DNA of 64,000 bases from Thraustochytrium sp. TN22. Lineage: Eukaryota > Sar > Bigyra > Thraustochytrida > Thraustochytriidae. The notes beneath the pieces are model-generated. The model was not told the DNA's origin, did not search any database, and worked only from the letters and a program-made list of their open reading frames with translations. The translations under genes and the position numbers were made by a program. Location: positions 29,015-93,014 of the forward strand of contig JABLUY010000095.1 in the NCBI GenBank assembly GCA_013306675.1, in the 5' to 3' direction. Of the stretch, positions 30,376-38,390 are shown one piece after another; position 1 is the stretch's first letter, and every line of letters starts with the position of its first letter.

Positions 30376-31190
30376 AAAGGTGCAAGACGTGGTCGATCCG
30401 AGCCGATCCGAGGCACGTGGCGCGGCTATGGAACGTACTGCTGCTTTAGAGCCCATGTCTGTCACAGCAAGTGGCTTTGAGTTGCTCATCCTGAGTCTGC
30501 GGCCCAAGTTTGCGCTAGCTAGGCATGCTCGTCATTCAAGGTGCTGGAGACTCGCTGTCTTTCAAGGTGGACGGAGGCAACAAGGTGTGAGGCGTGTGTC
30601 ATAAGAGGTATCTTTTTTTTCTCCCAGAAAGGGTTCGCTTCTCGTCGTAAGTTCTCGACTGGTGTGTGCGTTGCCTTGCTCCCAGAACACGATGGCTTTG
30701 TGTACGACTGAGGTATGTGTCGTAGCCTTTCTCTCACTGTCAGGATATGTCAGCTTTGCTGGGCCAGATGTGCCTCGGACTGGATCACGTCCGAGGCGTT
30801 CATAAAGTCCAGGCAGCAGTGCGTGGGCGTCTTGCCGGTTTCCTCGTCCGCCACGCCAGTGCAAGTAAGCGAGGTGCAGCCCTTGCTCTATGTCTTCTCT
30901 ATGCTCTGTGTCTCACCTTGCTCCCCAAAACTCTGGCTTCGCTCATCACCTTTTTGCAAACGGTGCGTGGGCCGATTCGCTCTGAGCCTAGGCACCTTAG
31001 GCCATTTCATTTGACCTGACAGTGAGCGGTCTACCTCTGCTGTCACCTTTCCAACTGGTAGTCAAATGAGTACGAATTCATGGAGTTTCAAAGAAACACT
31101 GTACAGGTCGTGGCGCGCACATGTGCGTGCGTGGGTGCGCGCGTGAATAAACGCGAGGGGAGAGATGGCGGGTCTCATTCGCGCTATCCG
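30376..31190. other. 815-base convergent interval with a possible minus-strand exon
   Basis: Mostly unremarkable, with the ctcactgtcagg motif at 30733 and its complement at 31015. A stretch near 30748-30890 reads well as protein on the minus strand and is listed separately as a candidate exon. Otherwise no gene is seen. Confidence 0.5.
30748..30890 (-). CDS. Possible terminal exon of an unrecognised gene
   Basis: On the minus strand an open stretch with strong GC3 bias includes TGVADEETGKTPTHCCLD followed by FMNASDVIQSEAHLAQQS and a TGA. An in-frame TAG lies about 11 codons before TGV, so if this is coding an intron must precede it. No matching upstream exon was found with confidence. The complementary plus-strand frame is also open, so strand is not certain. 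I do not recognise the protein. Confidence 0.25.
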
Positions 31191-33896
31191 TCAGTCGAGG
31201 TTGTGGACGACGCTGAGGCAGCTGGAGATCCTGAGGGTGTCGGGGTGGTCGGGGCCGATGGTGCCAGCACTGATGCGGTAGGCCCAGCGCAGGTACTGAT
31301 CGGCGAGATGGAAATCGCTGATGTCGTTGAGGTAGAGGGTGGCGAGCTCCTGGAGCGGCGCGATGAGATAATAGCTGGTGTCACCGTGCTCTTCGCGGAG
31401 GATGGCGAGGGCTTCGATGAAAACGAGGCGGCTATCGTCAAAGCGCTCGAGCGCCGCGAGGACCTTGCCCACGTCCACGAGAAGGTTGGCTACAGGAGTG
31501 CTGGTGGGGCCATAGTGCAGCCTGCCGTAGGCGACCGCATCGCGAAAGGCCTCGAGCGCGGGCACAAGAGAGCCATTCTTCTGGTAGACCTCGGCAAGCG
31601 TGGTAAGGGAGAGGACGAAGTCCTCCGGGTCGGGGATGATGCCATCCTCGTTGAGGATGAGACTGACAGCGTCCTCGCACATCTGGATGGCCTTGGGCAC
31701 GCCGTTGGGCAGCTCTGCGCAGGACGGGGCCACCTCGAACATGGTGCGGGCGATGAGGGAGTCGCGCCGGTGGCACTCGCAGTTGGCGGCCCAATGGGCG
31801 CGCACGGTGGCCTCGCTAATGCGGACGGCCTCCTCGTAGTTGCCGAGGCAGGCGCAGACGCGGGAGTAAAAATCGCGGTGGCGCAGCGCGAGCGGGTCGT
31901 CTTCGCCGAGCACCTCGCCCATGATGGCGGCGCTCACGCGCAGGGCCTTCATGGCAACTTCGCCCTTTTCGGGCTGGTACCGCGAGAGGATCTGGCCGTA
32001 CGTGCAGAGCTCCTCGGCCGTCGTACGGTGGCGCGGTCCGTAAATATGCTTGGCGTGCAGGTAGGAACGGCGCGCCATGGCCACGCAGTCGTTGACGCGA
32101 TTCAAGTTGCTGTACGTCACGCAGAGCAGGCCGTACAGCTCGAGCGTAGGCGGCGCGTAAATGGGCAGAAGCTCATGAATGCGGCGCGCCTCTTCAAGCT
32201 TGTGCACGGCCTCCCGGAAGCGCTGCGCGCCCATCAGCGTCTGCGCCTCCGAGACCAGGGCGACGGCCTTGGGCATTTGAGCGTTGGCCTCGTTGAGCCT
32301 GCGCTCGTACTCGGCTTCGTTGTCGACCAGGTCGTCCTCCTCCTCCTTCTCGCCGTCAGAGAATTCCTCGGGCGCGGAGGCGGACTGCTTGGCGCTGGTG
32401 TACGCCGTCGCCTGCTGGATTGCCTCCTTGGCGGCCTCCTTGGCGGCCTTCTTGGCCGCTGCCGACAGACCCGGCGCGGCCTCGGCGTCCGCGCCCTTCT
32501 TCTTCTTGTTTTTCTTCTTGCCCTTTTTGTTGTTGTTCTTCTTCTTGCCACCATTGGCGCCGCCGTTCGCACCGTTCGCGCCGCTGGCGGTGCCGGTAGT
32601 GCCGTTGTTGCTGGCCCCATCAGAAGCGCGTGGGCTCGAGCTAGGGCGCGCCGTGTAGCTGCGACGGCGGCCACCGGCCTTCACCTGGGCCCGCCGGGCG
32701 CGCTTTTGCAAAGATTTGGCGCGCTCGTGGTCCGAGTTCGCCTCCGCGAGGTGCGCCGCGCGCGAAAAGGCGCCGGCCGCATCCGCGTAGCTGCCCATGG
32801 CCTCCCAGGCGCTTCCCAGCACGGACGACGTGTGGATGAGCCGCGCGTCGTTCGGCTTCAGCCTCATCGTCTGGATCATTGCGGCCTCCTCCGCGTACCG
32901 CGCCGCCGACTGGTGGTCCTCCAGCGCGCGGCTCGCCAGTGCCGCGTTGCACAGCATGGTGGCGAAGTCCAGCTTGGCTTCCTCGCCTTCCAGATGCGCC
33001 GCGATTTTCATGGCGCTTTGCAGCGACGCGAGCGCCTGCGTGCTCTGGCCATTTTGCAGGTGCATGCCCGCCAGGTTGTTGAGGGTCGTCGCCACGTTCG
33101 CGTGGTTTTCGCCGAAGTTCTGCTTGGCGTATGTGAGCGCCTCGCGCGCCTTCTCTATGGCGCCCGCCACGTCGCCGTTTGACATGAGCCTGGTGGCTGT
33201 GGCGCGCAGGTCCTTCCACCGCACCTCCGGGTCCGCGTCGTTCACCGCCGCATCCCCCCACTGCTCGCGCAGGTGCTTCTCCAGATGCGCCTGCACCCGC
33301 TGGTTAAAGAGCTCCTGCTGCTCGTCGTACGCTTCGAACATGTCTTCGTCGTCCTCGTCATCGTCGCTCTCGGCCTCCAGAGCTTCCAGGGCCTCGTCCA
33401 AGAGCGCATCTGAAGAAAGATCGTGCTGCTTGAAAACCCCCTGACGGGTCCGGTTGAACGCCTCGGTGTCCTTCTCGGTCCACGTGGACGTCTTGTTCGC
33501 CGACGTCGACGTCTCGCGCCTCATCTGCGCGATCTTGGCCTGCAGCTCGCCAGGCATGTGGCCCGTCAGCATTGCAGCTGCCACCTCTTGCACAATCGAT
33601 CCATACTTTTCGTCCGGGGTCCCGGCCAGATCCTTTTGCACCTCGGCCGCCACCATCCGCACCATGCGCTGGTGCATCCAGTCCAGCTCCTGCGCGATCG
33701 CATTCGACGATTTCTGCGCCGAGTTCTGCGCCGAGTTCTGCGCCGAGTTCTGCGCCGAGGTTTGCGTCGAGGTTTGCGCCGAGGTTTGCGCCGAGCCTCG
33801 CACCGACGTCGGCCCATCCTTGGCCGCCGCCTTTTTCGCGCCCTTCATCGCGCTCGAGGTGCTCGGGGTGCCGTCGGCGCCGCGCCGCGCCGCCAT
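31191..33896 (-). CDS. Kinesin-light-chain-like TPR protein (901 aa)
   Basis: Cytosolic TPR scaffold, likely an adaptor for protein complexes. It starts at the ATG at 33896, since the longer frame upstream is low-complexity. The N-terminus has a repeated AQTS/AQNS tetrapeptide tract (33720-33790), then an acidic DDDEDDED patch. TPR units follow, with text such as AREALTYAKQNFGENHANVATTLNNLAG that matches the kinesin light chain repeat. A lysine/asparagine/glycine-rich linker lies at about residues 445-465, then a second TPR block up to the C-terminus. The N-terminal HAW module of the 1-13 kb genes is absent. No motor-binding or cargo motif can be assigned. Confidence 0.85.
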   Translation of the reverse strand: MAARRGADGTPSTSSAMKGAKKAAAKDGPTSVRGSAQTSAQTSTQTSAQNSAQNSAQNSAQKSSNAIAQELDWMHQRMVRMVAAEVQKDLAGTPDEKYGSIVQEVAAAMLTGHMPGELQAKIAQMRRETSTSANKTSTWTEKDTEAFNRTRQGVFKQHDLSSDALLDEALEALEAESDDDEDDEDMFEAYDEQQELFNQRVQAHLEKHLREQWGDAAVNDADPEVRWKDLRATATRLMSNGDVAGAIEKAREALTYAKQNFGENHANVATTLNNLAGMHLQNGQSTQALASLQSAMKIAAHLEGEEAKLDFATMLCNAALASRALEDHQSAARYAEEAAMIQTMRLKPNDARLIHTSSVLGSAWEAMGSYADAAGAFSRAAHLAEANSDHERAKSLQKRARRAQVKAGGRRRSYTARPSSSPRASDGASNNGTTGTASGANGANGGANGGKKKNNNKKGKKKNKKKKGADAEAAPGLSAAAKKAAKEAAKEAIQQATAYTSAKQSASAPEEFSDGEKEEEDDLVDNEAEYERRLNEANAQMPKAVALVSEAQTLMGAQRFREAVHKLEEARRIHELLPIYAPPTLELYGLLCVTYSNLNRVNDCVAMARRSYLHAKHIYGPRHRTTAEELCTYGQILSRYQPEKGEVAMKALRVSAAIMGEVLGEDDPLALRHRDFYSRVCACLGNYEEAVRISEATVRAHWAANCECHRRDSLIARTMFEVAPSCAELPNGVPKAIQMCEDAVSLILNEDGIIPDPEDFVLSLTTLAEVYQKNGSLVPALEAFRDAVAYGRLHYGPTSTPVANLLVDVGKVLAALERFDDSRLVFIEALAILREEHGDTSYYLIAPLQELATLYLNDISDFHLADQYLRWAYRISAGTIGPDHPDTLRISSCLSVVHNLD

Positions 33897-34362
33897 GCGC
33901 GAGCCACCGCGCGCGTGCGACCCACCCACCGACCGATCGACCGGCCAGCCGCCGTCCGCGCCCCCGCGCCCCGCCGCCCCCCCGCGCGCGCGAGCGAGCG
34001 AGCGAGAGAGGGAGTGAGCCGAGATCCGCGTGTGTTGGGGCTTTGATTTGGTTTCCCGCCGCCACAAGCCACAGGCGGCCGGCCGCAGCTCATCCGGAGC
34101 CAAGCAGGCGCGTGGTGGTTAGGCCGTGAGGCCGCCATGGAACGGGCTTGGCGCCGTCGCCGAGCGTCGCCGACGGCCAAGACCCACGCAACACGAGCTG
34201 CGGGCTCTGGCACTGCAACCCAAGGCTCCTGAGGTGATCTCGTCGATCGAGCAGACAGCCAAGACAGGGAAGTCAAGCAGTACAGTCCTCCCCGGATGGT
34301 TGAGATCTATGGCAGGGGCTGTTCAAGCTAGCCAGAGTAAAGCTTGGCGTGCAGTGCACTCG
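33897..34362. other. Intergenic region upstream of the TPR gene
   Basis: Contains the gagc/gcgag microsatellite near 33990-34010, probably in the promoter or 5' UTR of the TPR gene, and then about 300 bases without a recognisable gene before the stop of the MEKHLA gene. Confidence 0.5.
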
Positions 34363-35010
34363 TCATGACTGCTTCGGCTGCGGCTGCGGCTCCTGCGGGA
34401 GACTCTGCTCGAGCTGCTGCTGCTGCAGCTGAGCTGGCGCGTCGCCGTCAGGCATGGGCTCTACCTGGTCGACACGAAAGAACGCGGCCTGGCCGAGGTT
34501 TGGGCCATCGGCAAGCATAGGGTCGGCAGTCCCGTCTATGAGCTCGTCGGAGAGGATATTCCACACGTGGGCGTCGCGGATGCGGAAGCGGCGGCCCTTG
34601 GCGCTGACCCGGATGCCGGAGTAGTCATCGACGAAGCCATGGCGGCGCACGCGGTCCAGAAAGGCCTGACGCTCGGCACGCTCCATGGGACCGGCCGTGA
34701 GGCGCGCAGGCATCTGCGTGAGGTCCTCATAGGAGATCTCAAAGAGCTTCTGGGAGCCGAGGTTGCCGTAGATCATGATGGGGTCGTCCTGTGGGCCGGC
34801 CGTGAGCAAGGTGAAGTCCATCGCCTCGTGGAAGGCGCGCCAGTCGTCGTTGCGCAGGGCAGGCACCAGCGGTCGGCCGGCCAGGCGCTCGAAGGATCTC
34901 AGGGCGCGCTTCACGTGCGCCTGCATTTCCGCGGACTCCGCCACGGCCGGCGACGGCCCGCGGAAGTCGCGCGTGTAGATCGCCATCTTCGCCAACCGCC
35001 GCGCGGCCAT
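34363..35010 (-). CDS. Stand-alone MEKHLA-domain protein (215 aa)
   Basis: The MEKHLA domain is a PAS-like sensor fold known from the C-terminus of plant HD-ZIP III factors and as single-domain proteins in cyanobacteria and algae. Signatures here run in order: [21 protein letters not shown] with [39 protein letters not shown], then [25 protein letters not shown]. The domain fills residues 25-175; the tail is a Gln/Pro-rich stretch. The protein has no DNA-binding or output domain, so it may act through a partner. The ATG at 35010 gives a short basic leader; an ATG eight codons later is an alternative. It is divergent from ARL2, 306 bases away. Confidence 0.85.
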   Translation of the reverse strand: MAARRLAKMAIYTRDFRGPSPAVAESAEMQAHVKRALRSFERLAGRPLVPALRNDDWRAFHEAMDFTLLTAGPQDDPIMIYGNLGSQKLFEISYEDLTQMPARLTAGPMERAERQAFLDRVRRHGFVDDYSGIRVSAKGRRFRIRDAHVWNILSDELIDGTADPMLADGPNLGQAAFFRVDQVEPMPDGDAPAQLQQQQLEQSLPQEPQPQPKQS

Positions 35011-35316
35011 TCACCGACTCGGACGCGGACCTCCCGCTTCGCAGCGCAGCGCGGCGCAGCGCGGCGCGAGGGCAGACCCACTCGCTCGCTCGCGGCACGG
35101 CACGGCGGAGCGCAGCGTGGCGAGAGCGCGGTGCGAGCCGCCGGACGCAAGGCCGAGCGTTTGAGGCCGGCGGTTCGGGCCGCGCGGCGTGATCAGGCAG
35201 GCCAGCAGCCAGGCCGGCAGGCGGCCAGGCAGCCAGGCAGGCAAGGAAGCAACGCCAGCCAAGCTCGGAGACGCGGACGCCGGCACAGACACAGACACAG
35301 ACACAACACAGACACC
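35011..35316. promoter_or_regulatory. Shared divergent promoter interval of MEKHLA gene and ARL2
   Basis: 306 bases between two divergent starts. It holds short gcagcgcggc repeats near 35040-35065, caggcaggc runs near 35190-35250 and an acagac repeat just before the ARL2 ATG. No defined promoter element such as a TATA box is seen. Confidence 0.5.
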
Positions 35317-35877
35317 ATGGGGCTCCTCACCATCCTGAAAAAGCAAAAGCTCAAGGAGAAGAACATGCGCATTCTGATGCTGGGCCTGGACAACGCCGGG
35401 AAAACGACCATCCTGAAGAAGTTCAACGGCGAAGACATTGACAGCATCAGCCCCACGCTAGGATTCAACATCAAGACGCTGGAACACCGCGGCTACCAGC
35501 TCAATGTCTGGGACGTTGGCGGACAGAGCACCATCCGCTCCTACTGGCGTAACTACTTCGAGGAGACCGACGGCCTCGTCTGGGTCGTCGACTGCGCCGA
35601 CCGCGAGCGCCTTGCCACCTGCCGCGACGAGCTGCACAAGCTGCTCCAGCAGGAGAAGCTCGCAGGTGCGTCGGTCTTGGTGCTCGCCAACAAGCAGGAC
35701 CTCGCAGGCGCCCTTCCCAGCGCGCAGATCGCCGAGATCCTCGAGCTCGACGCCGCTCACTTCAAGAATCGCCACTGGCAGATCCACCCCTGCAGCGCCG
35801 TATCTGGAGACGGCCTGCTCGACGCTGTCGACTGGATCGTTCAGGACATCGCCGCGCGCATCTACCTCATGGACTAA
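35317..35877 (+). CDS. ARL2: ADP-ribosylation factor-like GTPase 2
   Basis: Small GTPase that works with tubulin cofactors and with BART/PDE6D-type effectors in microtubule and ciliary biology. The 186-residue chain is the normal length. It starts MGLLTILKK with Gly2, although ARL2 itself is usually not myristoylated. The P-loop GLDNAGKT is at 23-30. Switch regions include [11 protein letters not shown] and WDVGGQ, followed by [17 protein letters not shown] and the late CSAVSG motif supply guanine binding. The segment [22 protein letters not shown] is diagnostic of ARL2 rather than ARL3 or ARF. A long upstream in-frame extension exists but is compositional; the ATG at 35317 is the real start. 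Confidence 0.96.
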   Translation: MGLLTILKKQKLKEKNMRILMLGLDNAGKTTILKKFNGEDIDSISPTLGFNIKTLEHRGYQLNVWDVGGQSTIRSYWRNYFEETDGLVWVVDCADRERLATCRDELHKLLQQEKLAGASVLVLANKQDLAGALPSAQIAEILELDAAHFKNRHWQIHPCSAVSGDGLLDAVDWIVQDIAARIYLMD

Positions 35878-36096
35878 GAGTGGGATGCAGCAGAGTAAAC
35901 AGAGCGGCAGCGAGCGAACATAGACCGTGTGTGTAAAAGGATAGCCTGGGCGGTAGACTGGTCTTTGCGTTGTTACCCCTTGCGATCACGAAACCATTGC
36001 CCCATCAGGCGGCACCGTTCATGGCCGTGTTGAATATAAACTCTAGATGTCACATACCGATCAACAGGTGAATAGCTCATCTGTTTCCGATAACAT

Positions 36097-36169
36097 GCGG
36101 TCTTAGCTCAGGTGGGAGAGCGTGAGACTGAAGATCTCAAGGTCCTGCGTTCGATCCGCGGAGACCGCA
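36097..36169 (+). tRNA. tRNA-Phe (GAA), copy 1
   Basis: 73 nt, CCA not encoded. The acceptor stem GCGGTCT/AGACCGC pairs fully with an A discriminator. The D-stem is GCTC/GAGC, the anticodon stem TGAGA/TCTCA with loop CTGAAGA (anticodon GAA), and the T-arm CTGCG-TTCGATC-CGCGG. Internal A and B boxes fit Pol III. A run of T residues follows at once, which would act as the Pol III terminator. There is no intron. Confidence 0.97.
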
Positions 36170-37327
36170 TATTTTTTTTCTTCGCATGTGGGGATAGACC
36201 TCTTTTTGGACCTCTGAGGTCACTCACCTGTTCACAGTCAGTAGGATCAGATGACAGAGACTCGCCGAGTCCTAGGCCTAGCCGGTCAAGGGGTGCCAAG
36301 GATCGCTTGCCGTGCCAAGGACCGCTGGCCGTGCCAAGGACCGCTGGCCGTGCCGCTTGCGTGCGAAGGACCCAAAGAAATCCGATGTCGACGACGAAGA
36401 CAGTCGACGAAGACAGACTCACTGTCAGGTCAGAGATCGAGCGCATGATAGTGTCATCCGTGAGGTCGACGGCTGAGCCGGAGGTGCGCGAGGACCAGGC
36501 CAAGTCCGGTGAGGTCGCGGGCCGGCGGGCGTTGCGCCTCGAGTTGGCAGAGCCGCGTCTCGAGCTTGCGGACGTGCAAGACGTTGTCTGGACCGGGGGA
36601 GAACCCCGAGCTGCACAAACACGGGCGCGAGCGAGTGCTCGAACATCCTGACCTCGTGATTGTCGTTGAGCGGCGTGCGCAGCAGGACCTCGCGTCGCAA
36701 GATTCTCTCTTCTGCTTCTTTTTGCAGAGCGTCCAGGAGAACGCGTCGAAGGAGGCGGCATAGCCATTCGACATCCCGCCATCCGTCCAGTGATGGGACA
36801 TGGGCTGGAACGCCTTTGGAGGTGGTACGCGCAAGGGAGAGTCTTCCTTGTTCTCAACATAGTTGATCCTGTCTCGTGTCATTCTTGGCTTCGGTGAAGG
36901 TTTTGGCGCAGCACGAGCCGTGTTCCGTCGAGCCGGCTGCCGAGATTTCGGTCGCGGCCACGGAAAATAGCATGCTTAGCTCCTACTGCACGTTCTCCGG
37001 AAGACAGACCTCGTCAATGATGACAGCTGTGCTGGTGCGTGGCGGGCGGCCAGAGCGGAGACTCGAGATCAATCTAGAGCATGTGACGGAGGCACTCGTA
37101 CTCGACATTGATTCGTCAGAGAAGGTGGCTGTGCCATAGTGCGGCCAGCGGCGCCTGTGCGAGCTCAGGTGGGCGAGCACGTGGCTTTCCGCGCCCCCCT
37201 GCTGCAGTCAGTTGTACGAAGGGTCGTCATGGCTCTGCGCAGTCAGTAGTACGAAGGGTGGTCATGGCTCTGATGCCACCGGTGTCCCTGGCTTCAAATG
37301 CGACGTCAGCGGCCAAGACAAACATGT
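36170..37327. other. 1.16 kb between tRNA copies 1 and 2
   Basis: Holds a gtgccaaggaccgctggcc repeat (three imperfect 20-base copies, 36294-36357), the ctcactgtcagg motif at 36418 and a possible minus-strand gene fragment at 36454-36812. Near 36960-37140 another minus stretch has coding-like codon use but no recognised domain. The gaagggtcgtcatggctctg repeat occurs at about 37214 and 37252. Confidence 0.5.
36454..36812 (-). pseudogene. Possible gene fragment with a frame break, unrecognised
   Basis: On the minus strand one frame reads as an amphipathic helix-rich stretch (VPSLDGWRDVEW, then RREVLLRTPLNDNHEVRMFE and HSLAPVFVQLG) to about 36605. A second frame then reads VLHVRKLETRLCQLEAQRP and LTGLGLVLAHLRLS up to a stop at 36454. 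Both have strong GC3 bias, which unselected frames here lack in such clean form. The frames would need an intron or a single-base change to join. No homologue comes to mind. It may be a decayed gene or an exon pair of a live one. Confidence 0.35.
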
Positions 37328-37400
37328 GCGGTCTTAGCTCAGGTGGGAGAGCGTGAGACTGAAGATCTCAAGGTCCTGCGTTCGATCCGCGGAGACCGCA
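37328..37400 (+). tRNA. tRNA-Phe (GAA), copy 2
   Basis: Identical in all 73 positions to the copy at 36097. It is preceded by acatgt and followed by acttctttttt, whose T-run is the likely terminator. About 55 bases of its 5' flank, from gccaccgg on, resemble those of copy 3. Confidence 0.97.
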
Positions 37401-37643
37401 ACTTCTTTTTTTACCACGTTTACTTTTTGCTGCCAGGCGCGGCAGCAGTGGGTGGCGGCCAGGCGCGGCCAGGGACGGCCTGGCGCGGCGCGCGGCGGCT
37501 GGTCTGCGACTCTGCGGATGGTCTGCGGCTTCGAAGCTCACTTGCTTCACACAGGGCGCGGAAAGGAGGGAGGGGTGGTCGAGCAAGCGGTGCCACCGGA
37601 GCCCCTGGCCTTATAGGTGGCGCTGGCCGAGAGACAGACATGT

Positions 37644-37716
37644 GCGGTCTTAGCTCAGGTGGGAGAGCGTGAGACTGAAGATCTCAAGGTCCTGCGTTCG
37701 ATCCGCGGAGACCGCA
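37644..37716 (+). tRNA. tRNA-Phe (GAA), copy 3
   Basis: Identical to the other copies. It is preceded by acatgt like copy 2 and followed by a run of eight T residues. It lies 316 bases after copy 2, with a related 5' flank, which points to duplication of a segment larger than the tRNA. Confidence 0.97.
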
Positions 37717-37949
37717 GCTTTTTTTTCTCCGCGAAGCCACGATAAGCCCATTTTTAGGCCGCATCGCCGTGGACTGGTTCGCTTTTGCGTGGTGCGCAGC
37801 GTGTGGTCATGGCTGCTGCGGGCACGAGCGCTGAGTGAGCGCGTGGCACGGTGGTGGCGCACTGTTTGGAGGCACGCTAGCATGATATGTACCCATGGCT
37901 TTCGGAAGTTTCAACAGCGCCGTCTAGAAGATTGTGGGCGCCGTCCAAT

Positions 37950-38022
37950 GCGGTCTTAGCTCAGGTGGGAGAGCGTGAGACTGAAGATCTCAAGGTCCTG
38001 CGTTCGATCCGCGGAGACCGCA
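37950..38022 (+). tRNA. tRNA-Phe (GAA), copy 4
   Basis: Identical to the other copies; preceded by ccaat and followed, after tcat, by a long T-run. It lies 306 bases after copy 3. Flanks here are less similar than between copies 2 and 3. Confidence 0.97.
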
Positions 38023-38390
38023 TCATTTTTTTTTTTTTCTTTTGGAAGCTTAGGTTGAAAGGCCAGAGCCAGGCACGCTCCTGTTCTCTTTTGGCTTAGC
38101 TCCCATACCACGTTGTTTGGCGTCGGTTTGCTCTTTGCTCACCATGCAGTCCTTTGCCGCCTCTTCAGCATGCGCCAGACAGGCCAAGAAGTCTTTTGCC
38201 ACCCCTCCTCGGCATGGGCCATGCATCGCTCTTGCTTACTAGCTAACCTCACGTCATACAGTTCGTTCTTTCCTGCATCTGTCGTCTCGTCTCGTCTCTC
38301 ACTCATTGTCGCATCACTGCATCTGTTGTCTCTCATCGTCGCATCACAACACACGTGGAGGCTGCTTCTGTTATACTATGATGGGATGGC
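38023..38390. other. Region between tRNA cluster and ORC4
   Basis: Less GC-rich than its surroundings. Contains short imperfect repeats of ctgcatctgt and cactcattgtcgcatc near 38270-38350. No gene seen; this is probably the ORC4 3' region. Confidence 0.5.

Noticed and set aside
31080-33182. 700-codon plus-strand frame over the TPR gene
   Set aside because: Antisense shadow with no domain.
36900-37180. Possible helicase-like (PIF1/Helitron) remnant on the minus strand
   Set aside because: Short stretches recall helicase text, but no Walker motif or terminal structures are visible, so naming an element would be unsupported.
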